Part shown: piece by piece, positions 18,401-25,491 of the stretch
How the letters are laid out: every line of letters starts with the position of its first letter
How positions within the stretch are numbered: position 1 is the first letter of the stretch
Source of the DNA: Bacteroidaceae bacterium
Lineage (GTDB): Bacteria; Bacteroidota; Bacteroidia; Bacteroidales; Bacteroidaceae
DNA: 64,000 bases
Direction: 5' to 3'
Assembly: GCA_024398615.1 (NCBI GenBank)
Contig: JAKSIU010000004.1
Location: 40,882 to 104,881 of the forward strand
Program-made: the position numbers and the translations under genes
The notes under the pieces: generated by a model
Seen by the model: the letters and a program-made list of their open reading frames with translations, nothing else
The model's database searches: none
What the model was told of the DNA's origin: nothing

Positions 18401-18501
18401 ATAACTTCACCGTTCGTGCCACATCCAGCATGCTTTCCGACCTGCTCAAGGTCAAAAAACGCAGCAGCCAGAACAGCTATGTGAACTGGTATGACAATTG
18501 A
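15472..18501 (+). CDS. lptD: LPS-assembly outer-membrane protein LptD
   Basis: A 1009-residue Bacteroidetes-type LptD, the outer-membrane beta-barrel that inserts lipopolysaccharide into the outer leaflet. A signal region (MPVLLALTLFLSNCS, about 16-30) is followed by a Pro/Ser/Asp-rich linker with short tandem repeats. The OstA-like periplasmic jelly roll begins at about 150 (YASLFGEGKVNYQNIELTAAVI). A long barrel of alternating aromatic strands runs to a final segment near 1000. A low-complexity Ser/Arg/Gly stretch around 840-880 (SSSRSRSGASSSGK) lies in a predicted extracellular loop. The N-terminal Cys lacks a classic lipobox, so lipidation is doubtful. Its partner lptC lies at 50867. Confidence 0.9.
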   Translation: MKMANWLKRIQPAINMPVLLALTLFLSNCSVGRRVEGSGTAGLPSDSVIESDSVIESDVIPLEPVIPDSLVTGEAQPVQPEAPVLPDSTESVLQDSTLLEIQTPDSLAFDSLALDSLASDSLVLDSIASDSLVPDSLLQSGIRVKDALDDPVIYESKDSMTWIRGGYASLFGEGKVNYQNIELTAAVIRMQVDSSLVYADGVQDSTGEWIGAPVFNDGNTPYNSNHLSYNFKSEKGYINEIITQQGEGYMTSSQAKKGPDGEYFIEDGIYTTCENQDDPHFNIRITRAKVRPGRDVVFGPSYLEVMGVPLPLFLPFGFFPFTESDYASGIIMPSYGDEMERGFYLKDGGYYFAFSDFFDLKVLGEVFTKGSWGVSAETRYKKRYKFTGNVYVSSLTTKLGDKGLPDFSVSKDFKVRWTHSQDSKANPLQNFSASVNYATQSYETSNLTSLYNPSLRSQSTRTSSVSYSRNFPDIGLSLSSSMNLSQNMRDSTLSVSLPSLNLSLQRVYPFKKKKAAGSEKWYEKISFTYSGSLSNSITCKEDELLHKNLLTDWKNGMKHSIPVSATFQILNNINVTPSFNYSSRWYSYKVNQRWDDMLGMAVRDTVYGFNRVYDYNMSVSANTKLYGMYLPTDLWKRLFSDRLVAVRHVFTPTVSYSMTPDFGAARFGYYDTYVYTDKNGEVRTVEYSPYQSGMYGVPGKGRSGSVSLSVDNNLEMKVHPSGDSIQTKVVSLIDQLGASISYNMAAKTKPWSNLSTRIRLKFGKSYTFNLNAVFATYAYEFNDQGKVVVGDRTEWSYGRFGRFQGMSQNFSYTFNNNTLNDLSERWHKLTSMFSGSESDDGESDEDSGLAESQDRRPASSSRSRSGASSSGKTQAKTDEDGYVEYSLPWSLSLSYGISMKEDTKAEINPKRMRYPWGFTHSLNMSGNLKLTNKWNFNFSSGWDFVYHDFTMTTMNFSRDLHCFNMSCSMVLKPYVSYNFTVRATSSMLSDLLKVKKRSSQNSYVNWYDN
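15604..15882 (+). repeat. In-frame tandem repeats in the lptD linker
   Basis: An 18-bp unit TCCGACAGTGTCATAGAG is perfectly duplicated at 15604-15639 with a partial third copy. From 15784 a 15-bp unit (GACAGTCTGGCA plus three bases) repeats about six times, encoding DSLAx and related pentapeptides. Both are in frame and could expand or contract without a frameshift. Confidence 0.75.
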
Positions 18502-18524
18502 CCGATGATTAATGCCACAATACT

Positions 18525-19562
18525 ATGAGCTATCTTATCATTCCTGAACACTACAGCCCGAAACTGTCAATGAGACAGACTGAACAGGGAATCAAACTGA
18601 TCAAGGATTTTTTCCAGCAGAACCTGTCAACCGGACTGCAGCTCCGCCGTGTCACGGCACCATTGTTCGTGCTGCAGGGAATGGGAATCAATGATGATCT
18701 GAGCGGTGTCGAACGCGCAGTCACTTTTCCAATCAAGGACCTTGGCGATGCAAAAGCCGAAGTTGTCCATTCGCTGGCCAAATGGAAGCGTCTTACACTC
18801 GCGGAATACGAAATCCCGGCTGGATATGGAATCTATACCGACATGAATGCCATAAGGGCCGATGAGAGCCTGGGCAATCTGCATTCACTGTATGTTGACC
18901 AGTGGGATTGGGAACGTACCATTACAGATGATGACAGGAATGTGACCTTCCTGAAACGTATTGTCCGTAAAATATATTCGGCAATGCTCAGGACTGAATA
19001 TCTCATATGGGAGACATATCCGCAGCTCGAGCCTTTCCTGGCGCGTGAAGTCCATTTCATCCATTCTGAGGAACTGTTGCGTGAATATCCGGGACTTTCC
19101 GCCAAACAGCGTGAGGATGAGGTGACCAGAAAATATGGCGCGGTTTTCATAATGGGAATAGGAGCCAGGCTTTCCGATGGCCAGCCTCATGATCTCCGAG
19201 CTCCCGACTATGACGACTGGAGCACCCCGAATGAAGACGGTTTCATTGGACTTAACGGTGATCTTCTTGTCTGGAACCCCATTTTGAACCGCTCCATGGA
19301 ACTGTCATCAATGGGTATCCGTGTCAATGCCGGGTCCATGCTGCGCCAGTTGGACATCTGCGGGCAGCAGCAACGGAAGGATCTGTATTTCCACAGAAAG
19401 CTTCTGGCTGGTGAATTGCCTCTTTCAATTGGAGGAGGAATAGGTCAGTCGCGTCTCTGCATGCTATTCCTGCAGAAGGCGCATATAGGCGAAATCCAGG
19501 CCAGCATCTGGCCGGAGGACCAGCGTGCAAGATGCAGCGAGGCCGGCATCCAAATCATCTGA
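18525..19562 (+). CDS. asnA: Aspartate--ammonia ligase
   Basis: A 345-residue AsnA, the ATP-dependent enzyme that makes asparagine from aspartate and ammonia, related in fold to class II tRNA synthetases. Family marks are RVTAPLFVLQGMGINDDLSGVER near the start, WDWERTI, the motif-2-like KIYSAMLRTE, and the glycine-rich motif-3 region LSIGGGIGQSRLCM near the end. Length is slightly above the E. coli enzyme (330). It begins 23 bp after lptD and is followed 15 bp later by ung. Confidence 0.95.
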   Translation: MSYLIIPEHYSPKLSMRQTEQGIKLIKDFFQQNLSTGLQLRRVTAPLFVLQGMGINDDLSGVERAVTFPIKDLGDAKAEVVHSLAKWKRLTLAEYEIPAGYGIYTDMNAIRADESLGNLHSLYVDQWDWERTITDDDRNVTFLKRIVRKIYSAMLRTEYLIWETYPQLEPFLAREVHFIHSEELLREYPGLSAKQREDEVTRKYGAVFIMGIGARLSDGQPHDLRAPDYDDWSTPNEDGFIGLNGDLLVWNPILNRSMELSSMGIRVNAGSMLRQLDICGQQQRKDLYFHRKLLAGELPLSIGGGIGQSRLCMLFLQKAHIGEIQASIWPEDQRARCSEAGIQII

Positions 19563-19577
19563 TTCTTGTGGCAGCAT

Positions 19578-20240
19578 ATGGAAGTCAGAATCGAACCGGG
19601 TTGGAAAAGACTGCTGCAGAGCGAATTCGACAAGCCATACTTCTCTGATCTGGCGGCGTTTGTACGCTCTGAATATTCAAACCGGACAATTTATCCACCG
19701 GCAGGCAAGATATTCAATGCCTTCGACCTTTGTCCGTTCGAACGTGTCAAGGTGGTCATTCTGGGTCAGGACCCGTATCACGAGCCCGGCCAGGCCCATG
19801 GCCTCTGCTTTTCTGTCCAACCCGGAGTCCTGTTCCCGCCTTCGCTCAGAAACATTTTCAAGGAGATAAGTCAGGATATTGGAACACCTTGCCCCCAAAG
19901 CGGAGATCTGACGCGTTGGGCCAGTCAGGGGGTCCTTCTGCTTAATGCGGTTCTTACCGTAAGGGCCGGTCAGGCAGCATCGCATCAGGGCCGAGGTTGG
20001 GAAACCTTTACCGATGCCGTAATCCGTTGCGTCAGTCAGAACCGTGATCATGTGGTCTTCATTCTTTGGGGCGGATATGCCCGTAAGAAAGTTCCTTTGA
20101 TAGATTCATCCCGCCATCTGATTCTTGAATCCGCCCATCCGTCACCGCTGTCGGCTTACAACGGGTTCTTCGGAAACCGTCATTTCTCGAGGACAAACGA
20201 ATGGTTGGTGTCCAAAGGTTTGACTCCGATTGAATGGTAA
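19578..20240 (+). CDS. ung: Uracil-DNA glycosylase, family 1
   Basis: A 220-residue Ung that removes uracil from DNA in base-excision repair. The water-activating loop GQDPYHEPGQAHGLCFSV (Asp near residue 63) and the DNA-intercalating loop HPSPLSAYNGFFG (His near 185) are both intact, as are VLLLNAVLTV and the uracil-binding residues. I start at the ATG at 19578; an in-frame TTG four codons earlier is less likely. It lies 15 bp after asnA and is probably co-transcribed. Confidence 0.95.
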   Translation: MEVRIEPGWKRLLQSEFDKPYFSDLAAFVRSEYSNRTIYPPAGKIFNAFDLCPFERVKVVILGQDPYHEPGQAHGLCFSVQPGVLFPPSLRNIFKEISQDIGTPCPQSGDLTRWASQGVLLLNAVLTVRAGQAASHQGRGWETFTDAVIRCVSQNRDHVVFILWGGYARKKVPLIDSSRHLILESAHPSPLSAYNGFFGNRHFSRTNEWLVSKGLTPIEW

Positions 20241-20261
20241 TTATATTATTATGGTGTTTTG

Positions 20262-20293
20262 TTTGTATCAATCGGAAATTATACATATTTTTG
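20262..20293 (+). promoter_or_regulatory. Promoter of the OmpA-family gene
   Basis: TTTG at 20262-20265, exactly 20 bp, then TATTTTTG at 20286-20293, a full consensus match. The predicted start near 20300 gives a leader of about 35 nt before the ATG at 20334. Confidence 0.75.
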
Positions 20294-20333
20294 TACCCAA
20301 AATAAGTTAGGAATACTTTAATTACATCAAATT

Positions 20334-21476
20334 ATGAAAAAGATTTTTGCAGCTCTGTCATTGGTTATGATGACATCAGGCATGTTCGCTCAGGACAAGT
20401 TCTACACTGACTGGTACATGCAGCTTCAGGGTGGCGTAGGTCACACTGTAGGTGAAACGGAATGGACAAATCTCCTTTCACCGGCAGCATCCCTCTCATT
20501 GGGTTATCAGGCAACTCCGACCTTCGGTCTTCGTCTCAATGCCAACGGTTGGGAAGGTATGGGCTATTCGAACATCAAGTTTGACAGCTACAAGTACAAC
20601 TTCGGCCAGCTTGCTCTGGATGCAACATTTGACCTTTGCAACCTCATTGGCGGTTACAAGTCACGTGCCATCAATCCTTACCTCTTTGCAGGTATCGGTG
20701 GTAACTACCGGTTCAACAACGGTGCTTCTCTTGACATGCTTCCCGCTGAGAACTATTATTGGGAAGATCCTACCATCAGCCTTGCAGGTCGTGCAGGTGC
20801 CGGTATCGATTTCCGCGTAGCACCTTATGTTACAATCGGTCTCGAAGTTCTGGACAACATGCTTTCTGACCACTTCAATTCAAAGGTTGGAGATAACCTG
20901 GATAATCATTGGAATGCTCTTCTCGGCCTCAAGTTCTCACTTGGTTCAGCCAAGAAGCAGGCTGCTGCCGATGCTGCTGCCGCTGCTGCCGCTGCTGCCG
21001 CTGCGAAGGAAGCTGCACGTCTGGAAGCTGAAAAGAAGGCTCAGGAAGAGGCTGCCCGCCAGAAGGCTGAGCAGGAACGCGCTCAGGCTGCACGTGAGGC
21101 CCAGGCTGCACGTGAGGCTCAGGAAAAGGCTGCTGCCGAACAGCGTGCCAAGGACCGTGCTGTTACAGAAAACGTCCTCTTCAAGCTTGACCGCTGGAAC
21201 ATCCGCAAGACCGAGGATGAGAAGATTGACCACGTTCTTGAGGTTCTCAACAAGTATCCTGAGGCAGTTGTCGGAATTACCGGCTATGCTGATCATTGGA
21301 CTGGTACTCCGAAGTGGAATATGACACTTTCAGAGAGACGTGCCAACGCTGTTGCCAAGAGACTCATTGAGGCTGGCATTGATGAATCACGTATTACAAA
21401 GGATTGGAAGGGCAGTGAGGAGAATCCGTTCGAGACTCCGGAACTGAACCGTGTTTCAGTAATCGTTACCAAGTAA
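20334..21476 (+). CDS. OmpA-family outer-membrane protein
   Basis: A 380-residue OmpA-like protein. It has a signal peptide (MKKIFAALSLVMMTSGMFA), an eight-strand-type barrel (about 21-205), and an Ala/Glu/Lys/Arg-rich linker predicted to be a long helix or coiled coil (about 207-275, beginning with an alanine run). The C-terminal OmpA domain (about 280-380) has TGYADHWTGTPKWN and LSERRANAVAKRL for diaminopimelate binding in peptidoglycan. It tethers the outer membrane to the wall. The linker alanines are coded by a GCT/GCC-rich microsatellite-like stretch (20961-21003). It has its own strong promoter and terminator, as expected for an abundant protein. Confidence 0.92.
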   Translation: MKKIFAALSLVMMTSGMFAQDKFYTDWYMQLQGGVGHTVGETEWTNLLSPAASLSLGYQATPTFGLRLNANGWEGMGYSNIKFDSYKYNFGQLALDATFDLCNLIGGYKSRAINPYLFAGIGGNYRFNNGASLDMLPAENYYWEDPTISLAGRAGAGIDFRVAPYVTIGLEVLDNMLSDHFNSKVGDNLDNHWNALLGLKFSLGSAKKQAAADAAAAAAAAAAAKEAARLEAEKKAQEEAARQKAEQERAQAAREAQAAREAQEKAAAEQRAKDRAVTENVLFKLDRWNIRKTEDEKIDHVLEVLNKYPEAVVGITGYADHWTGTPKWNMTLSERRANAVAKRLIEAGIDESRITKDWKGSEENPFETPELNRVSVIVTK

Positions 21477-21501
21477 GGACATAGTCCGTTACGGTATATT
21501 T

Positions 21502-21539
21502 TGGAGCTGGCCATTTATTTGACTGGCTCCATTTTTTTT
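21502..21539 (+). terminator. Intrinsic terminator after the OmpA gene
   Basis: TGGAGCTGG (21502-21510) pairs with CTGGCTCCA (21523-21531), with two wobble pairs, followed by eight T residues. Confidence 0.85.
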
Positions 21540-21907
21540 ATGTCTATATCTATGAAATATGCCTCTTGATTTTTGCTTTAAATTTGACGGTTTATCCTAT
21601 CATAATTGCAATTTAGCAAAAAATAACAATTGTTTAATTAGTTTTTATTGCTATTTTGAGACAAGGAAAATGCTTGGTGATTGGGGTGCTGCAGTGAAAT
21701 AAAATACGTTAGAACTATATTCAGACTGAAAAAAATGCATTTTTAGCGTTGCAGGAATGAAAATTATGTATACCTTTGTGGCAAATTGATTGCTTTACTA
21801 TGCTATGTTTAATCCTAAAAACGAAAAAAAGTAAGAAAAAAGGAAAAGAATAAATAAAAAAAATCTGTGTTAAATTATTAATCTTCAATCATTTCATTAA
21901 TTTATTT
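21540..21907. other. AT-rich intergenic region with promoter and long leader
   Basis: No gene is visible. It contains the promoter at 21748-21778 and then a 120-nt, very A-rich untranslated leader up to the ATG at 21908. Nothing structured was seen in the leader. Confidence 0.5.
21748..21778 (+). promoter_or_regulatory. Promoter of the collagen-like lipoprotein gene
   Basis: GTTG (21748-21751), 19 bp, then TACCTTTG (21771-21778), the most common full form of the Bacteroidetes -7 box. Confidence 0.65.
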
Positions 21908-24900
21908 ATGAAAAAAAATTTCAAAGTAGCATTTGTAGGCGCCATTGGCGCAATGCTGATGCTTGCAGGATGTGCGAAGGATTATTCTTCAGACATCTCA
22001 ACTCTGGACGACAGAGTAGCTGCTATTGAAGGTTCAGTAGCAGGCCTCAAGGCCCAGATTGATGCAGGCGCTGTGATCACCAACGTGGAAAAGACCGCGA
22101 AGGGTGTTGTTGTTACTCTGTCAGACAAGAGTACATTCGAAATCACCAACGGCATTAACGGTGCCAACGGTAAGGACGGTTCAGTTATCGCAATCAACGA
22201 TGAAGGTTACTGGACAATTGACGGTGAGTCAACAGGTCTGAAGGCTCAGGGTCCTAAGGGCGACAAGGGCGACCAGGGTATCCAGGGCGAAAAGGGTGAC
22301 AAGGGCGACCAGGGCATCCAGGGTGAAAAGGGCGACAAGGGCGACCAGGGCATCCAGGGTCCTAAGGGCGACAAGGGTGACAAGGGCGACAAGGGCGACC
22401 AGGGTCCTAAGGGCGACAAGGGCGACAAGGGTGACAAGGGCGACCAGGGCGACCAGGGCATCCAGGGTCCTAAGGGCGACAAGGGCGACCAGGGTCCTCA
22501 GGGCAAGCAGGGCCTTCAGGGCAAGCAGGGTCCTCAGGGCGAACAGGGTCCTAAGGGCGACAAGGGCGACAAGGGTGACAAGGGCGCTAAGGGCGAAACC
22601 GGCGCAACTGGTAACTATTGGAAGCCAGATGTTGAGAAGAACCAGTGGATTGAATTCACTTGCGACGGCGTAGCTACTGGCAAGACCATCGACAAGCTTC
22701 TCCCGGCCAACACCATTACTGCAGTCGTTGAAGACGGAATCGTTACTTTCTACAATGTAGGTGGCGCACCTGACGGCAAGATTTCATTCAGCACATATAA
22801 GGATATGGAAAGCCTTGAATTCGTTGCTGACTATCTCTTCGACGGTAAGGCACTGGTAGCTATCGACTACCTTTTCATGGCTCCTTCAAATCCTCAGATG
22901 AAAGCTGCTCTTACTCCTGCTGCACCAAAGGTAATTGCTTCTACCGGAACAGAGGTTAATTTCCTCATCAATCCTGCTGAAGTTAAGCCTGCAACTGATC
23001 TGTATGCTTCAGTTCTGAATGATTCAGTTTATACATTCGATTGGAAGACCAAAGCTGACAACAGCATTCTCGGTAAGCTCAACTCGCCAATCTACGTTAA
23101 GGATCAGCCAGTACAGAACGGCAACATCATCACTGCCAAGCTGTTTGCAAACGGTATGCTTGGTCTGCCGTATTATTCAGACATCGAAGATTTCTTCTAT
23201 TATAATGATGAGGAACTTGCTGAAGAACTTAAGGCTGGTACTGTCACCAAGAATCAGATGATTGCTCTCCAGCTCCAGTATGACGATGAGACTTTCGTAT
23301 CAGACTATGCTTATGTAATTGCTAAGGATGTCATTAGTAAGTATGACATCATACATCTGGATGGTGATCCTGAAGAATTCTGCTTCTACCGCACTGATAA
23401 GTTGGCCGATGGAGCAGAGGGTGTAGATGTACCTGTTGATACTGCTTTGAACCCAATGCTGTCTCCGTCTCTCTATTGGAACGGTTCTCTTGACCTTCTT
23501 GAGTATGTTGACCTTCTTGCTACACCGAACAACCGTGAGGAACTTGCTGATAGAATCGGTAACTTTGACATTGATGCAGATGTTACTTACAGCTTCTCTC
23601 TTGAAAAGTATATGGGTGCCGATGGTTACACTAATCAGGCTGAATTCGTTAACCTGAAGGGAAGTGTCATGACTGTTAAGGACAATTATAAAGGTGTCAA
23701 CCAGTCATCAGCTATCAACCGTACTCCTGTTGTCAAGGTTATTGCAAAGCTTGATGATATTGAAGTTGCTTCAGCTTACATCAAGGTTGTCATCACCGAT
23801 AAGGAAATTGAGGTTGCTGATTCAAGGAAGTATCACTGGAACTACATGAATGAGTTCGACGATATGGATTCAGTTCTCTGCGTTGATCCTATCAATCCGG
23901 CTTCTGCAACCAAGACCGCAACCTTCACATATGAGTGGCTCCAGGATCAAAAGGCTGCTTCTTCAGAGGGCAATGTTGACAAGGGTAAACTTGAAATCAC
24001 TTGGAAGGAAATCAACGAAGAAGTTCTCGCTGCTGGTCTTGATATGTCATTTGAAACATTCAAGAAGGTATACAACCTGAACGATCTTTATACTCTGACC
24101 GCTAAAGAACCGGCTGCAAAGAGTCCTATTTGGGAATATGAAGAGCTTGTATTGCCGGAAGGCATTTCATACACTCGTGAAAGTCCGGAAGATTGGGCTA
24201 CTTCAACCAATGTTCTGAGTCTCAAGGTCGACAAGAATGTCAAGGCTCCTCTGGATACCATTATTCCAGTTGTTTACAAGCTCAACGAAGGCTACAGCAA
24301 CTACCAGTATCCGTATGTTGCATTCTTCTTCCACATCATCGTTTCAGAGCCTGTTCCACACAAGCATCCGTTCGCACTGCTTGAAATGGAACTCAACCAC
24401 GACTACCTGCTTGGTAACGTTGATACCAGAATGAAAACTCCTGCTACTCCGGAACCTGCCAAGAACTATGCACCTGCAACTGACGACTTCACAAAGTATG
24501 CAGAGGTAGTTATCAAGGGTAATAGCGCTGACTCCACTGCTTCTTCACTGCTTGAGCACTTCGAGAAGTATAACTTCCAGCTTGACGATGATTGCGAAGA
24601 GTCAACTCTGAGCTTCCTGATCAAGAACTATGTTAAGTCTGAGTTCCAGTTCCAGGATCCTAATGAGGAAGGTTATAAGATTGAAACTATCACTGAAAAG
24701 GATGGTAAGGAGTATTCAAAGATTACTTTGACATTCGCTGAACTGCAGGATATTACAGATGGTGTGCTTGTATCACCTGTCATCAAGTATGTTGGTGAAA
24801 CAACTTACTTCACTGAATCAGTCGATGTTCTCCTTGAACTTGAAGAGACTTGCGCTGACAAGTTTGTCACCAAACCTGCTTCAATGAAGGCATACTACTA

Positions 24901-25399
24901 TGTACGTTACGGTTCAGTTCCTTTCACTGTTAACATCAAGCCTATCAAGCTCGGTACATTCGAATTCGAACCGGATTCAGTTCTGATTGATACTCTTGTT
25001 GAAGTTCTCGATGTAAACAAGAAGCAGTTGTTCCAGTATAATGAAGCCGCTGGCAAACTTGTTCCGACTACCTATGCTCAGGAGAACTATGGTATCGGTG
25101 CAGACGAATACTTCACAATTGCAATCGATGAGACTCTGAAGACCAAGGGTGCTCCGTTCATCTTCCCGTACGAGGGTAATGAAATGGAAACATTCTTCGA
25201 CAACCTGAATCCTGGCGTTGATGAAGAAGATGAGTATAATAATCTGGTTATCTGGGAGAACGATGGTACTGACCTTAAGAATGACAAGTTCTGTCAGCTC
25301 GGTTTGGTTTACACCATTGGTAACTCAGCTCCTGCACAGATTAAGGCTGAGGTGATTGTATACTCAACAGAGCACACAAAAGTGTGGATCAAGAAGTAA
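21908..25399 (+). CDS. Surface lipoprotein with collagen-like Gly-X-Y stalk
   Basis: 1163 residues. The lipoprotein signal ends at LAGC (Cys22). Residues 25-110 resemble the DUF4988/PL29 N-terminal module: a short coiled coil (ISTLDDRVAAIEGSVAGLKAQ) and a small beta unit (GVVVTLSDKSTFEITNG). About 40 Gly-X-Y triplets follow (roughly 115-235), rich in GDKGDQG, GPKGDKG and GIQGEKG, the pattern of bacterial collagen-like triple helices. The remaining 925 residues are acidic, beta-rich and unrecognised. I infer a trimeric stalk with a C-terminal head. No lyase catalytic domain was recognised. The gene is AT-richer than the housekeeping genes around it and has its own promoter and terminator. Confidence 0.85.
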   Translation: MKKNFKVAFVGAIGAMLMLAGCAKDYSSDISTLDDRVAAIEGSVAGLKAQIDAGAVITNVEKTAKGVVVTLSDKSTFEITNGINGANGKDGSVIAINDEGYWTIDGESTGLKAQGPKGDKGDQGIQGEKGDKGDQGIQGEKGDKGDQGIQGPKGDKGDKGDKGDQGPKGDKGDKGDKGDQGDQGIQGPKGDKGDQGPQGKQGLQGKQGPQGEQGPKGDKGDKGDKGAKGETGATGNYWKPDVEKNQWIEFTCDGVATGKTIDKLLPANTITAVVEDGIVTFYNVGGAPDGKISFSTYKDMESLEFVADYLFDGKALVAIDYLFMAPSNPQMKAALTPAAPKVIASTGTEVNFLINPAEVKPATDLYASVLNDSVYTFDWKTKADNSILGKLNSPIYVKDQPVQNGNIITAKLFANGMLGLPYYSDIEDFFYYNDEELAEELKAGTVTKNQMIALQLQYDDETFVSDYAYVIAKDVISKYDIIHLDGDPEEFCFYRTDKLADGAEGVDVPVDTALNPMLSPSLYWNGSLDLLEYVDLLATPNNREELADRIGNFDIDADVTYSFSLEKYMGADGYTNQAEFVNLKGSVMTVKDNYKGVNQSSAINRTPVVKVIAKLDDIEVASAYIKVVITDKEIEVADSRKYHWNYMNEFDDMDSVLCVDPINPASATKTATFTYEWLQDQKAASSEGNVDKGKLEITWKEINEEVLAAGLDMSFETFKKVYNLNDLYTLTAKEPAAKSPIWEYEELVLPEGISYTRESPEDWATSTNVLSLKVDKNVKAPLDTIIPVVYKLNEGYSNYQYPYVAFFFHIIVSEPVPHKHPFALLEMELNHDYLLGNVDTRMKTPATPEPAKNYAPATDDFTKYAEVVIKGNSADSTASSLLEHFEKYNFQLDDDCEESTLSFLIKNYVKSEFQFQDPNEEGYKIETITEKDGKEYSKITLTFAELQDITDGVLVSPVIKYVGETTYFTESVDVLLELEETCADKFVTKPASMKAYYYVRYGSVPFTVNIKPIKLGTFEFEPDSVLIDTLVEVLDVNKKQLFQYNEAAGKLVPTTYAQENYGIGADEYFTIAIDETLKTKGAPFIFPYEGNEMETFFDNLNPGVDEEDEYNNLVIWENDGTDLKNDKFCQLGLVYTIGNSAPAQIKAEVIVYSTEHTKVWIKK
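22249..22612 (+). repeat. Tandem 9-bp/18-bp repeats coding the collagen-like segment
   Basis: Units such as GGCGACAAGGGCGACCAG and GGTCCTAAGGGCGACAAG recur some 40 times as Gly-X-Y codons with very uniform codon choice. Such a stretch is prone to in-frame length change and to assembly error. Confidence 0.85.
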
Positions 25400-25437
25400 T
25401 TCTAAAAAATCAATTCAATTGATTAACTATTAATAAA

Positions 25438-25473
25438 ATGGAGAGAGATGGTCTTCTGTCTCTCTCCATTTTT
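25438..25473 (+). terminator. Intrinsic terminator after the collagen-like gene
   Basis: A perfect 11-bp stem ATGGAGAGAGA (25438-25448) / TCTCTCTCCAT (25459-25469) with a ten-base loop, followed by TTTTT. It lies between the first and second lipoprotein genes. An in-frame ATG inside it is not the start of the next gene. Confidence 0.85.
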
Positions 25474-25491
25474 AAATTTAAATCATCAATT

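Noticed and set aside
22246-22482. Pro/Trp/Ser-rich frame opposite the collagen-like segment
   Set aside because: It is the mirror of the tandem Gly-X-Y codons; it has no start context and only repeats SPLSPLGPW.
25438-25491. Upstream ATG for the FISUMP-type lipoprotein
   Set aside because: It lies in the stem of a strong terminator and would mask the lipoprotein signal beginning at 25492.
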